A stretch of 64,000 nucleotides of DNA from Bradyrhizobium genosp. L (GCF_015624485.1 NZ_CP061378.1:4960001-5024000); one strand, 5' to 3'. Shown: positions 1 through 8,420, numbered from the stretch's first letter. Numbers and translations are program-made. Notes: generated from the sequence alone by a model not told the origin.

Positions 1-69
1 CGAACAATGAATGGCGAGTAGCGAATCGAGGAAGACTCTGTTCGCCATTCGCGACCCACTATTCGCGCC

Positions 70-552
70 CTAACCTTCCTTGAAGCCGTATTCCGGCACG
101 TTGCCGCTGGCGCCGTAATACTTGTACGGCAGGAATTTGCCTGACATCGTGATCTTGACGCGGTCGCCCTTCGGGTTCGGCAGCCGCTCCATCACCATGT
201 CGAAGTCGATCGCCGACATGATGCCGTCGCCATACTCTTCCTCGATCAGCGCCTTCCAGGCCGGGCCGTTGACCATCACCAGCTCGTAGAAGCGATAGAT
301 CAAGGGATCGGTCGGCGGCATCGGCATGCCGCGCATCGGCGTCTCGTTCAGCATCGCGGTCTCGGCCTTCGACAGGCCGAACAATTCAGCCGCGTTGGCG
401 GCCTGCGGTTTTGTCAATTTCATCTGGCCGAGAATGGCGCCTGTTATCAGCACCTCGGAATAGCCGCCGATCTTTTCGCAGATGTATTTCCAGGTCCAGC
501 CCTTCTCGCGCTTGATGTCGAGCAGCTTCTCGGTGAGGTCTTCGCGTTTCAT
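70..552 (-). CDS. cynS: Cyanate hydratase (cyanase)
   Basis: Converts cyanate plus bicarbonate to ammonia and carbon dioxide (via carbamate) in the cytoplasm. The 160-residue product has the normal cyanase length and layout: an N-terminal helical DNA-binding-like domain (residues 1-75) and the C-terminal catalytic domain. The catalytic Arg, Glu and Ser of the E. coli enzyme (R96, E99, S122) fall at R87, E90 and S113 with a constant offset of nine. It is the last gene of a minus-strand cluster behind an ABC transporter of the nitrate/sulfonate/cyanate type, which suggests the transporter imports cyanate. A dispersed palindrome separates it from the ATPase gene, so it may have its own promoter or lie downstream on a processed transcript. 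Identity is very secure. Confidence 0.97.
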   Translation of the reverse strand: MKREDLTEKLLDIKREKGWTWKYICEKIGGYSEVLITGAILGQMKLTKPQAANAAELFGLSKAETAMLNETPMRGMPMPPTDPLIYRFYELVMVNGPAWKALIEEEYGDGIMSAIDFDMVMERLPNPKGDRVKITMSGKFLPYKYYGASGNVPEYGFKEG

Positions 553-568
553 GTCCGTCTCCCTCGTT

Positions 569-652
569 CGTCATGCCCGGGCTTGTCCCGGGCATCCACG
601 TCTTGGTTGGCTCAGATAGACGTGGATGGCCGGGACAGGCCCGGCCATGACG
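569..652. repeat. Dispersed palindromic repeat, CGTCATGCCCGGGC type
   Basis: Inverted repeat whose arms begin CGTCATGCCCGGG and end CCCGGCCATGACG, with internal GGGCATCCACGTC / GACGTGGATGGCC pairing. Two related copies lie at 56366-56457 and 63671-63745. The left part lies between cynS and the ABC ATPase gene; the right part (612-652) encodes the last residues and stop codon of the ATPase. Confidence 0.85.
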
Positions 653-1538
653 TCTGTGGGTGTGGCTCGGCTCCGGATGCTAGCACCAGATCCGGCAGCC
701 CCGGCCGTACCGTCGGCACGTCGCGCGGATCGTGATCGGTCACGTCAATCGCAAAGCTCTTGCTGCGGCTGACCAGGAAGTCGACGATATGGTTGCGCAG
801 CGCATAGTAGTAGGGGTGGCGATGCAAATCGATGCGGCCACGTTCCTTCGGCAGCGGATTTTCGACGATCTCGGCCAGCACGGCGCCGGGTCCGTTGGTC
901 ATCAGGAAGATCTTGTCGGCGAGGAAGATCGCCTCGTCGACGTCATGGGTGATCATGAAGGTGGTCTGCCCGGTCTCGACGCAAATCCGCCGCACCTCGT
1001 CCTGCAATGTACCCCGGGTCAGCGCGTCGAGCGCCGAGAATGGTTCGTCCATCAGCATGATCTTCGGCGTGATCGACAGCGCGCGTGCGATGCCGACCCG
1101 TTGCTTCATGCCGCCCGACAGTTCCGAGGGATGCTTGTGCTCGGCGCCGGTGAGGCCAACGAGATCGATGAACTTCTGCGCATGCGCCCTCACCCGCGCG
1201 CGATCCCATCTGCGCCATTTCGAGCTGACGGCGTAGGCGACGTTGCCCAGCACCGTGCGCCACGGCAGCAGCGCATGGCTCTGGAAGATCACGGCGCGGT
1301 CGAGGCTGGTGCCTTCGATGCCCTGCCCGTCGACGATGACGGTGCCCTCGCTCGGCTCGTCGAGGCCGGCCAGGATGTTCAGCACGGTGGTCTTGCCGCA
1401 GCCGGAATGCCCGATCACGCAGCCAAACTCGCCGCGCGCCATCGACAGCCACAGATTTTCGAAGATCGTCGTGCTGCCACCAGACGCCGCCGGATAGCGC
1501 CGCGCGATGCCTTCGATTGAGATGAACTTGTCGGTCAT
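612..1538 (-). CDS. ABC transporter ATP-binding protein, nitrate/sulfonate/cyanate type
   Basis: ATPase subunit that powers import through the permease encoded immediately upstream. Visible motifs are Walker A (GHSGCGKTT, about residues 43-51), the signature LSGGMKQRVGIARAL, Walker B followed by DEP, and the H-loop ITHDVDEA, which is the arrangement of the NrtD/SsuB/TauB group. The ATG at 1538 is preferred over a GTG two codons upstream (1544) that overlaps the permease stop. The final 15 or so residues (PQTSWPGLSRPSTSI) are the translation of a dispersed palindromic repeat, so the original C-terminus was probably shorter and the repeat now supplies the stop codon. Substrate is inferred from the adjacent cyanase and is not proven; nitrate, sulfonate or thiocyanate are alternatives. 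Confidence 0.92.
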   Translation of the reverse strand: MTDKFISIEGIARRYPAASGGSTTIFENLWLSMARGEFGCVIGHSGCGKTTVLNILAGLDEPSEGTVIVDGQGIEGTSLDRAVIFQSHALLPWRTVLGNVAYAVSSKWRRWDRARVRAHAQKFIDLVGLTGAEHKHPSELSGGMKQRVGIARALSITPKIMLMDEPFSALDALTRGTLQDEVRRICVETGQTTFMITHDVDEAIFLADKIFLMTNGPGAVLAEIVENPLPKERGRIDLHRHPYYYALRNHIVDFLVSRSKSFAIDVTDHDPRDVPTVRPGLPDLVLASGAEPHPQTSWPGLSRPSTSI

Positions 1539-1540
1539 CG

Positions 1541-2374
1541 TCACTCCGGAAACGTCACCATGCGCGTGAAGCGCGCCAGCACCTGGTCAAGCAGCATACC
1601 GACGACACCGATCAGGAGAATCGCGATGATCACATTGGTGATCGAGAGATTGTTCCATTCGTTCCAAACGAAGTAGCCGATGCCGGTACCGCCGACCAGC
1701 ATCTCGGCGGCGACGATGACGAGCCAGGCGATGCCGATCGAGATCCGCATGCCCGTCAGGATCGTCGGCGCCGCGGCCGGCAGGATCACCGTGAAGGCGC
1801 GCCTGACGGTGCCGACCTCGAGCGTGCGTGCCACGTTGATCCATTCCTTGCGCACGCTGGCCACCCCGAACGCGGTGTTGAGCAGCATCGGCCACACCGA
1901 GCAGATGACGATGACGAAGATCGCCGAGATCGAGGAATCCTTGATGGTGTAGAGCGCAAGCGGCATCCAGGCCAGCGGCGAGATCGGCTTCAATATTTGG
2001 ATGAACGGGTCGATCGCCTTGCTGATCAGGGGCGACATCCCGATCATGAAACCGAGCGGGATCGCGACGATGACGGCGATCAGATAGCCGAGCCCGACGC
2101 GGCCGATCGAATAGCCGAGCTGGATGCCAAGCCCCTTGTCGTTCGGCCCGTTGTCATAGAACGGCCGCTTCAGATGCTCCCAGAGTTTGGCGCCGACATC
2201 GAGCGGACCTGGCATCGCCGACTTGCCCTGGGTCGCCGTCAACCCCATCAGCTTGGCGTATTCGGGAGACATGTTGGCGGCAGCGCCCGTGCTGCGGGTC
2301 GCAAGATGCCAGGCGCCGAGGAAGGCGGCGAGCAGCACGAGCGAGACGATCGCGGCGCGGAGACGGAGGGTCAT
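1541..2374 (-). CDS. ABC transporter permease, nitrate/sulfonate/cyanate type
   Basis: Inner-membrane permease of the BPD type (NrtB/SsuC/CmpB group), 277 residues from the ATG at 2374. That start is chosen because a GGGAG ribosome-binding site lies just upstream and the protein then begins with a hydrophobic segment (AAIVSLVLLAAFLGAW); in-frame codons further upstream come from the neighbouring palindrome. About six membrane segments are seen, with the cytoplasmic EAA-type loop around RTLEVGTVRRAFTVILPAA contacting the ATPase. The stop codon nearly abuts the ATPase start, indicating co-translation. The region between the first and second membrane segments is long (about 90 residues), as in nitrate-type permeases. 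Confidence 0.92.
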   Translation of the reverse strand: MTLRLRAAIVSLVLLAAFLGAWHLATRSTGAAANMSPEYAKLMGLTATQGKSAMPGPLDVGAKLWEHLKRPFYDNGPNDKGLGIQLGYSIGRVGLGYLIAVIVAIPLGFMIGMSPLISKAIDPFIQILKPISPLAWMPLALYTIKDSSISAIFVIVICSVWPMLLNTAFGVASVRKEWINVARTLEVGTVRRAFTVILPAAAPTILTGMRISIGIAWLVIVAAEMLVGGTGIGYFVWNEWNNLSITNVIIAILLIGVVGMLLDQVLARFTRMVTFPE

Positions 2375-2392
2375 CGCAACAGCTCCCTCAAC

Positions 2393-2514
2393 CCGTCGTC
2401 CCGGCGAAAGCCGGGACCCATACGCCGCGGCTTCGCAATCGGGCACGCGGGGAGACGCCGTGCCTGATCGCCGACAGCCGTGGTTATGGGTCCCGGCCTT
2501 CGCCGGGACGACGG
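2393..2514. repeat. Dispersed palindromic repeat, CCGTCGTCCCGGCG type
   Basis: Two 30-base arms (2393-2422 and 2485-2514) are reverse complements at 29 of 30 positions and enclose a 62-base loop. The element fills the gap between the binding-protein gene and the permease gene. A transcript crossing it would form a long hairpin that may tune expression of the downstream membrane genes relative to the binding protein. Confidence 0.9.
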
Positions 2515-2525
2515 ACAGCGTTTTC

Positions 2526-3911
2526 TCACGTCAGCTTCCTGATCTTGAAGCTCGCCAGATAATCATCCGGCTTGGCCGGATCGAACGTCTTGCCCATCAC
2601 CGCAAAGGATTTGTAGCTCGCCTCCGGCGGCGTCAGCCCCATCTCGGCCATCACCTTCGCCGTGTCGGTGGCGAGGTAGACTTGCTCGGCGACCGCCTTG
2701 TAATCGACATCGCCCTTGATCTGGCCCCAGCGCTTCATCTGCGTCAGCATCCACACCGCGAACGACTGCCAGGGGAACGGATCGAAATCGACGCGTTTTG
2801 CATCCGTCTTCACGCCGCCGAGGCCGTCAGCATAGGTGCCGGTCAAGACCTGCTCCAACACCGTCACCGGCGCGTTGATGTAATTGGCCGGCGCGATCGC
2901 TTCCGCGATCTGCCTGCGGTTCTCGGCCTTGGCGGCGTAGCCGGTCGCATCGACGATCGCGCGGGTCAGCGCGGCGAATGAGTTCGGCGCCGTCGTGATG
3001 AACTCGCGGCTCGCCGCAAAACTGCAGCAGGGATGGCCGTCCCAGATCCCCTTGGACAGGATGTGCAGGAAGCCTGCGCCGTCATAGATCGCGCGCTGGC
3101 AGATGTTGTCGGGCGCGAGGAAGCCGTCGATGTTGTCGGCGCGCAGATTGGCGACCATCTCCGGCGGCGGCACCGAGCGGAGCTGCACGTCGGTATCGGG
3201 ATCGAGGCCATGCTCGGCCAGATAATAGCGCAACAGATAATTGTGCATGGAGTAGTCGAACGGAATGGCGAACTTCATGCCCTTCCAGTCTTTCGGATCG
3301 CGCCGATCCTTGTGCTTCATCGCGAGCGTGATGCCCTGGCCGTTGATGTTCTCGATCGCGGGCACCGTGAAGGGGATCGCATTGGCGCCAAGCCCGAGCG
3401 AGATCGCGATCGGCATCGGCGCCAGCATGTGGGCGGCATCGTATTCCTTGTTGATGGTCTTGTCGCGGATCACGGCCCAACCGGCGGTCTTCACGACGTC
3501 GACGTTGAGCCCCTGCTTGGCATAGAATCCGAGCGGCGCCGCCATGATGATCGGCGTCGCGCAGGTGATCGGGATGAAGCCGACCTTGAGATCCTTCTTC
3601 TCCGGCGCTCCCGCCTCGGCGAATGCTTCGGTCGCCGTCTTCAGCGGGAAGAATTGCGACAGCGCCGCCAGCGCCGTCGCGGCTCCCACCGACTTCAGAA
3701 AGGCACGGCGCGCGACGTCCTGGGGAAACACCGCACGCATCACGGCCGAGGCAACGATGCCTTCGTAGCGCGCCTCGTCGCTGACATCAGTCACCGCCTC
3801 GCAGCGCGGCGCGCGCTCGGCATGATCGTGCTCGGCTTTGGAGCAATGCCGGCCGCAGGCGCAGGCCGCAAGTTCACGGTCGGCATCGAAGGCATCGTCG
3901 AAGGTGGACAT
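2526..3911 (-). CDS. Tat-exported ABC transporter substrate-binding protein, CmpA/NrtA family
   Basis: Periplasmic solute receptor for the ABC importer encoded downstream. The 461-residue product belongs to the nitrate/bicarbonate/cyanate-binding NrtA/CmpA group. It carries a twin-arginine export signal (RRAFLK, arginines at 68-69, then a hydrophobic AALAAL-type core), but preceded by an unusually long N-terminal region of 67 residues containing four cysteines (C17, C19, C23, C37) and two histidines. The mature lobes start near residue 105 (LKVGFIPITCATPI). The gene is the first of the transporter set and is followed by a long palindrome, a common way to keep binding protein in excess. Ligand is inferred to be cyanate or a related anion from the linked cyanase. 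Confidence 0.9.
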   Translation of the reverse strand: MSTFDDAFDADRELAACACGRHCSKAEHDHAERAPRCEAVTDVSDEARYEGIVASAVMRAVFPQDVARRAFLKSVGAATALAALSQFFPLKTATEAFAEAGAPEKKDLKVGFIPITCATPIIMAAPLGFYAKQGLNVDVVKTAGWAVIRDKTINKEYDAAHMLAPMPIAISLGLGANAIPFTVPAIENINGQGITLAMKHKDRRDPKDWKGMKFAIPFDYSMHNYLLRYYLAEHGLDPDTDVQLRSVPPPEMVANLRADNIDGFLAPDNICQRAIYDGAGFLHILSKGIWDGHPCCSFAASREFITTAPNSFAALTRAIVDATGYAAKAENRRQIAEAIAPANYINAPVTVLEQVLTGTYADGLGGVKTDAKRVDFDPFPWQSFAVWMLTQMKRWGQIKGDVDYKAVAEQVYLATDTAKVMAEMGLTPPEASYKSFAVMGKTFDPAKPDDYLASFKIRKLT

Positions 3912-3972
3912 TCACTGCGCCCCATTGTCGCACCGAAGCGTGCAGAGCTCCGCGATCCGGTCAATCATTCAC

Positions 3973-4001
3973 CGTCCAGCCGCGTTTTGCGCCGCTGGAC
4001 G
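3973..4001 (-). terminator. Possible hairpin terminator after the sulfurtransferase gene
   Basis: An 8-bp perfect stem (CGTCCAGC / GCTGGACG) continues past one mismatch into a further 3-bp stem with a five-base loop. It lies just after the rhodanese stop codon and before the binding-protein gene. No T tract follows, so it may be a processing or attenuation site and not a true terminator. Confidence 0.4.
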
Positions 4002-4019
4002 ATGATAAACATGCACGTT

Positions 4020-4898
4020 CTATGCCGCCTTGCTTGTTGCGGGAGCTGACGTCGGCAAGCCTTCATCGATCGGCAGCGCCGGGTCGCGCGACCATTCGTT
4101 CCAGGAGCCGAAATACATCCGCACGTCTTTCACGCCGGCGTTCTTCAGCGCCAGGAAGGTGTTCGAGGCACGCGCGCCCTTGAAGCAGTAGAGATAGACC
4201 GGCGTGGTCTGCGAGATGCCGACGGTGGCGCATTCGGCGAGGATCTCGTCCTTCGACTTGAAGCGCTGGCCTTCGCCGGTCGGCTTCATCATGCGGTACC
4301 ATTCGAGCCAGACCGCGCCGGGGATGCGGCCCTTGCGCGGGCAGAAATCCTTGCCGTAGGGCGAGGAGCTTTCGCCGATCCACTCGTCGACGTCGCGCAC
4401 GTCGAGGATCGCGACACCGGGCTTGTCGAGCGCCGCGAGCATCGCCTTGGCGTCGATCATGATCTCCCCGGCCTCCGGCACGATCGCAAACGACGCTTTC
4501 GCCGGCGCCGGCACGTCGGTCGTGACCGGCAGGTCGGCCGCCTTCCACGCGTCGTAGCCGCCATGCAGCACCTTGACCTTGGGATAGCCGAGCATCGTCA
4601 GCAGATAGTAGCCGCGGCAGGACTGGCCGAAGCCCGAGTTCATCGACTGCTCGTAAATCAAGGCAGTCTCGGTACCGGAGAGGCCAGCGCCGCCGAACGC
4701 GTCGGCAAATTTGCTCTTGAGTTCGTGCATGCCCTCCGGCGTCGAGGTCGCCAGATAGGTGAAGACGTCATGCACATTGACCGCGCCGGGCAGATGTCCC
4801 GCCGCATAGGCATCCGGATTTCGGGTGTCGATGATGACACACGGTTCTTTGGTGACGAGCTCGGCCAGTTCGCCGGCAGTGATCAGAACGTCCGTCAT
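4020..4898 (-). CDS. Sulfurtransferase with two rhodanese domains
   Basis: Thiosulfate or 3-mercaptopyruvate sulfurtransferase, moving sulfane sulfur to an acceptor such as cyanide. The 292-residue protein has an N-terminal structural rhodanese domain (about 1-125, with VIIDTRNPDAYAAGHLPGAV) and a catalytic C-terminal domain (about 140-285) with the active cysteine in YLYCFKGARASN. The loop after the cysteine (CFKGARAS) differs from the CGxGVTA form of 3-mercaptopyruvate enzymes, so the preferred donor cannot be assigned. A strong ribosome-binding site (GGAGAGG) precedes the ATG at 4898. Position between a flavoprotein gene and the cyanate-type transporter points to a shared role in sulfur and cyanate or thiocyanate metabolism; that role is inferred. 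Confidence 0.9.
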   Translation of the reverse strand: MTDVLITAGELAELVTKEPCVIIDTRNPDAYAAGHLPGAVNVHDVFTYLATSTPEGMHELKSKFADAFGGAGLSGTETALIYEQSMNSGFGQSCRGYYLLTMLGYPKVKVLHGGYDAWKAADLPVTTDVPAPAKASFAIVPEAGEIMIDAKAMLAALDKPGVAILDVRDVDEWIGESSSPYGKDFCPRKGRIPGAVWLEWYRMMKPTGEGQRFKSKDEILAECATVGISQTTPVYLYCFKGARASNTFLALKNAGVKDVRMYFGSWNEWSRDPALPIDEGLPTSAPATSKAA

Positions 4899-4946
4899 GG
4901 CAGCCTCTCCTGTTGTGGTTGCAGTCTTGGTGGTCCCGAACTCTCC

Positions 4947-6080
4947 TCACCCGTCCGCCAGCATCTTGCGCAGCTGCTTAGTGGCAGGCGTGACGATGGC
5001 GACGAAATAGGCTTCGCGCAGCCGGCGCTGGGCGCGGTGGCTCATCAGATAGCCGCGCGCACCGCAATGGAGCATCGCCGCATGCGCGACCGCGACGCTG
5101 GCATCGCCGATCCGCAAGCGCAGCGCGACGACGCGGCGCCAGTAGCTGTCGTCGGCATTGTAGGGATCGCGCGCCAGCGTCATCGCTTCCTTCTCGAACT
5201 CGGCATACAGCTCGCGGAACTGGGTCGGCTGCTGCGGCAGATAGCGGTTGACATGACCGAGCGGCGCGTGGACCTCGTCCATGATGTTGATGCAGTCCTT
5301 CATCAGGCCGAGGCCCATGCCGACCTGCAGCAGGATGAAGCCGGCGCGGATTTTCTTGACGAACGGCGCCGCCGGTTCGGCCAGGATCAGTTCGTCAGGC
5401 ACGAACACGTCGCGGAACTGGATGCCGTAGGTGCCGGTGCCGTCCATCGCCAAAAACGGCTTGCACGGCGTCAGCTTGATGGCGGGATCGGCGCAGTCGG
5501 CGAGGAACATCACGGTTTCCCCCGGCTCGCCTCTGGCGATGCCGGGCGCGTCCTCGCGCTCGAAGATGGTGCCGAAGTAATGGTCCGGGCCGAGATTGGA
5601 GACCCAGGGCAGCGCACCGCGCACGATGTAGCCGCCGTCGACCTTGCGGCCCTTCAGCTTCAGCCGCTCGATGCCGAAGAAGCTCTTCATCGGATTGGAG
5701 AGCCCGGTGCCGCCGAGCTTGCGCCCACTGGAAAAGCAGTCGCCGAACCGTGCGGCAAGCTTCATGTTGGTGGAGTTGGCCGCGTACCAGACCAGCGTGT
5801 TCTGGCACCAGGCCATGAAGGCGGTGGCGCCGCAGACCTCGCCGATCGCCGCCATCGCCTGGATCGCGCAGCGCAGGTCGGCCGGCCCTTCCTGCGGGAC
5901 GTGGCTGCTCCACGCCCCGACCTCGCCGATCCGGCGCAGGAAGTCGGCGGGATAGACCGAGCCGGCATCGATTGCTGACGCAAGCGGTGCCAGCTCTTGG
6001 CGGGCGAGGCGCGCCACCTCGTCCGCAATGGTCGGTGCGGGAGCCTGAGATTCGACCCGCGATAAAGCCAATGAACCCAT
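4947..6080 (-). CDS. Acyl-CoA dehydrogenase family flavoprotein
   Basis: A 377-residue FAD enzyme of the acyl-CoA dehydrogenase superfamily. The start is set at the ATG at 6080 (MGSLALSRVES); the same open frame runs further upstream only as a shadow of the OsmC gene. The N-terminal helical domain (about 20-115), the middle beta domain with FGTIFEREDAPG and FRDVFVPDELIL, and the C-terminal helical domain ending LREAYFVAIVTPATKQLRKML are recognisable. The usual catalytic glutamate motif is not obvious, and relatives in sulfur-scavenging clusters (DszC/SfnB type) act as monooxygenases, so the reaction is uncertain. It sits between the OsmC and rhodanese genes, all on one strand with gaps under 60 bases. 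Confidence 0.82.
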   Translation of the reverse strand: MGSLALSRVESQAPAPTIADEVARLARQELAPLASAIDAGSVYPADFLRRIGEVGAWSSHVPQEGPADLRCAIQAMAAIGEVCGATAFMAWCQNTLVWYAANSTNMKLAARFGDCFSSGRKLGGTGLSNPMKSFFGIERLKLKGRKVDGGYIVRGALPWVSNLGPDHYFGTIFEREDAPGIARGEPGETVMFLADCADPAIKLTPCKPFLAMDGTGTYGIQFRDVFVPDELILAEPAAPFVKKIRAGFILLQVGMGLGLMKDCINIMDEVHAPLGHVNRYLPQQPTQFRELYAEFEKEAMTLARDPYNADDSYWRRVVALRLRIGDASVAVAHAAMLHCGARGYLMSHRAQRRLREAYFVAIVTPATKQLRKMLADG

Positions 6081-6118
6081 CGATCGTCTCCGCACCTTGC
6101 CTGATTGCCTGCCGGCGC

Positions 6119-6661
6119 CTAAGCGCTGACCTCGAGGTTGACGGGACGCGTGAAGGTGTTGGCGACCGGCGACCACTTCTTCACGTGCGCCACCAGCGCG
6201 TCGATCTCGTCCTGCGGGACGCCCTCGCACGCCATATCGACCTTGACGCGGACGTCGGTGAAGCCGACCGGCTTCTCGCTGACGTCGCCGGTGCCCCACA
6301 CCGCGGTGATGTTGAGATCGCCCTCGAGCTCCAGCTCGAGCTTGTTGACGGTCCAGCCGCGGTGCACGGCGTTGGCGTGCAGGCCGACCGCAAGGCAGGA
6401 GCCGAGCGCGGCGAGCGAGGCCTCGGAGGGATTGGGTGCAGTGTCGTCGCCGAGCAGACCCGGTGGCTCGTCGACGATATAGGGCGCGAGGTTGCGGATG
6501 TAGTTGGCGTGGCGGAACTTGCCCTCGGCCACCGTCTTGCACTTCAAGGTCTTGATCACCTTCGGATTGGCCTTGCCGTTGGCAATCAGCTGTTCGAGGC
6601 CGCCTTTGTCGATCGGCGCGAGGCAGCCGGTCAGAGCGGTTTTCTGGGCGACAGCAGTCAT
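6119..6661 (-). CDS. OsmC family protein
   Basis: OsmC/Ohr-fold protein of 180 residues, a family of thiol peroxidases and related redox proteins. The start at 6661 (MTAVAQKTALT) is supported by an AGGGAG site seven bases upstream. OsmC hallmarks are the conserved GSCLAVG helix containing the reactive cysteine and the later DIDALV/CEGVPQDEID segment with a second cysteine. It is the first gene of the minus-strand cluster that continues into the flavoprotein, rhodanese, ABC transporter and cyanase. In such a setting it could protect against, or turn over, reactive sulfur species; that is inference. Confidence 0.87.
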   Translation of the reverse strand: MTAVAQKTALTGCLAPIDKGGLEQLIANGKANPKVIKTLKCKTVAEGKFRHANYIRNLAPYIVDEPPGLLGDDTAPNPSEASLAALGSCLAVGLHANAVHRGWTVNKLELELEGDLNITAVWGTGDVSEKPVGFTDVRVKVDMACEGVPQDEIDALVAHVKKWSPVANTFTRPVNLEVSA

Positions 6662-6697
6662 CAGTTTTCTCCCTGGGAGCGGTGGATTGGTCAGGAT

Positions 6698-6707
6698 ACC
6701 GAACGGT
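6698..6707. promoter_or_regulatory. Possible TetR operator core between osmC-like and tetR genes
   Basis: The imperfect palindrome ACCG-AA-CGGT lies in the divergent intergenic region, 37 bases upstream of the OsmC start. Short ACCG/CGGT half-sites are common in TetR operators. The only support is symmetry and position. Confidence 0.25.
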
Positions 6708-6915
6708 CTGTTTCCTGCATAAGCCGTGCCAGTCCCGCCCAAAATCAAAAGGCGAAATCCGGCAGGCGCTTAGCGCCTTTGCCCGCGGATTGATCAGGCC
6801 TCTCCCTGCTCAATCGCCAAGCAAATGCCGCCGCCGTGCGATTATTTTCAGCGCATGTGGGGATGCTTGAAGATGCAACTTGATGATTTTGCCGCGGTCC
6901 GATTTACTGCCGTTC

Positions 6916-7578
6916 ATGGCCAAATCGCTTGCGAAGAAAAAACCTGCCGCTGCGTTCGCCGCCGGCGACGACGAATCCGCGCGCGGGCGCCTGCTCAGCG
7001 CAGCGACGCATCTGTTCTGCAAGAACGGCATCAATGCCACCGGCATCGATGCGATCATCGACGAAGCCGGAACCGCCAAGACCACGCTCTACAAGCTGTT
7101 CGGCTCCAAGACCAACCTCGTCCATGCCGTGCTGGAGAGCGAAGGCAAGCAGTGGCGCGACTGGTTCATCGGCGCAATCGAGGCCGGCGGCGGCGACGCG
7201 CAGACCAAGCTGGTGCGGATTTTTCCGGCGCTGAAGATCTGGTTCGCCGAAGAGCGCTTCTACGGCTGCCCCTTCATCAACGCGGTCGCCGAGCACGACA
7301 AGGATGCAAAACAGTTCCGCAATATCGCGCTGAAGCACAAGAAGGTGGTGCTGGCGCATATCGAGAAGCTGGCCGGTGAAATGGGCGCCGCGGAGCCGGC
7401 CGTACTCGCGCATCAACTGGCGCTCTTGATCGACGGCGCGATCGTCGCCGCGATGGTGTCGTGCGACCCGGGGGTGGCCGATACTGCGGGGCTAGCGGCC
7501 GGCAGTCTGTTTGCGCCGGCGAAGGTAAAGAAGGCCAAGCGCGCCGGGAGCCAAGCAGAGCAACTCGTCGCGGTTTAG
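6916..7578 (+). CDS. TetR family transcriptional regulator
   Basis: DNA-binding repressor of about 220 residues, taking the ATG at 6916 (MAKSLAKKK) as the start; an in-frame ATG at 6880 is possible. The N-terminal helix-turn-helix is clear (ATHLFCKNGINATGIDAIIDEAG then TAKTTLYKLFGSKTNLV), followed by an effector-binding helical domain. It is transcribed divergently from the OsmC-flavoprotein-rhodanese-transporter-cyanase cluster and is the obvious candidate regulator. The ligand is unknown. The C-terminus is Lys/Ala-rich (APAKVKKAKRAG). Confidence 0.9.
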   Translation: MAKSLAKKKPAAAFAAGDDESARGRLLSAATHLFCKNGINATGIDAIIDEAGTAKTTLYKLFGSKTNLVHAVLESEGKQWRDWFIGAIEAGGGDAQTKLVRIFPALKIWFAEERFYGCPFINAVAEHDKDAKQFRNIALKHKKVVLAHIEKLAGEMGAAEPAVLAHQLALLIDGAIVAAMVSCDPGVADTAGLAAGSLFAPAKVKKAKRAGSQAEQLVAV

Positions 7579-7582
7579 TTAT

Positions 7583-7673
7583 TCCGTCATTGCGAGCGGA
7601 GCGAAGCAATCCATCGCGCGGCGTACGCGGAGGCATGGATTGCTTCGTCGCTGTCGCTCCTCGCAATGACGGA
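7583..7673. repeat. Dispersed palindromic repeat, TCATTGCGAGCGGAGCGAAG type
   Basis: Inverted repeat between the convergent tetR and SDR genes. The arms read TCCGTCATTGCGAGCG with GAAGCAATCCA on the left and TGGATTGCTTCG with CGCTCCTCGCAATGACGGA on the right. This is one of the commonest dispersed elements in Bradyrhizobium-type genomes and may also serve as a bidirectional terminator here. Confidence 0.88.
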
Positions 7674-7691
7674 ACTTCAGAATGAATCCGC

Positions 7692-8420
7692 TCAGAGATC
7701 GAAATTCGTCGGCATCATCACCACGTCGCGGATTGTCATGCCGCGCGGCCGCGTCAGCATGAACATCACGACCTCGGCGACCTCGCTGGCCTCGAGCAGG
7801 CTCCCTGATTCTTTCGCCTCCTGAAGCTTCTCCGCCGGCCAGTCCGCCAACAGCGAGGTGATCACCGGCCCCGGCGATATGGAGCCGACGCGGATGCCGT
7901 GCTTGAACACCTGGCGCCGCACGGTCTGGACGAAGCAGTTGATCGCCCATTTCGACGAGGCATAGACCGGCTCCCACGGCGTCGGGAAGTGCGCGGCCAG
8001 CGAGCTGGTCACGATGACGTCGCCGGCGCGCCGCGCGATCATATGCGGCAGCACGTCATGCACGTTCTTCATCACGACGTTGACGTTGAGATTCAGCATC
8101 CGGTCGATCGCCGCAGTATCGGCATCGATCAGGTCGCCGCCGACATAGCTGCCGGCATTGGCATGGAGAATGTCGAGCTGGCCGGCCCGCTCCAGGATTT
8201 TCGGCAGCAACGTCGCGCAGTCCTTGGGGTCGAGCAAGTCGATCACCAGCGGGATCACGGCATCGCCGTGCTTGTCGCGCAGCGCCTGCAGCGCGGCCGC
8301 GTCGCGGTCGACCATCACCACGCGCGCGCCGGCTTTCAGCATCGCCTCGCTGCTCGCCAGCCCAATGCCCGACGCCGACCCGGTCACCGCGGCGACCTTG
8401 CCTTCCAGTTCTCTTGCCAT
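7692..8420 (-). CDS. Short-chain dehydrogenase/reductase (SDR)
   Basis: NAD(P)-dependent oxidoreductase of 242 residues, the usual size for a classical SDR when the ATG at 8420 (MARELEGKVA) is used. Visible motifs are the cofactor loop TGSASGIG near the N-terminus, the acidic residue of VMVDRD suggesting NAD preference, the NAG motif (ILHANAGSY), the catalytic serine in VTSSLA and the YASSK active-site motif. Substrate cannot be read from the sequence. It is convergent with the tetR gene and stands alone on its strand. Confidence 0.92.
   Translation of the reverse strand: MARELEGKVAAVTGSASGIGLASSEAMLKAGARVVMVDRDAAALQALRDKHGDAVIPLVIDLLDPKDCATLLPKILERAGQLDILHANAGSYVGGDLIDADTAAIDRMLNLNVNVVMKNVHDVLPHMIARRAGDVIVTSSLAAHFPTPWEPVYASSKWAINCFVQTVRRQVFKHGIRVGSISPGPVITSLLADWPAEKLQEAKESGSLLEASEVAEVVMFMLTRPRGMTIRDVVMMPTNFDL

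Noticed and set aside
4947..6542. A long minus-strand open frame of 531 codons covering the OsmC and flavoprotein genes.
   Set aside because: Only the part after the ATG at 6080 has acyl-CoA-dehydrogenase features; the upstream part is the OsmC gene read in the wrong frame.
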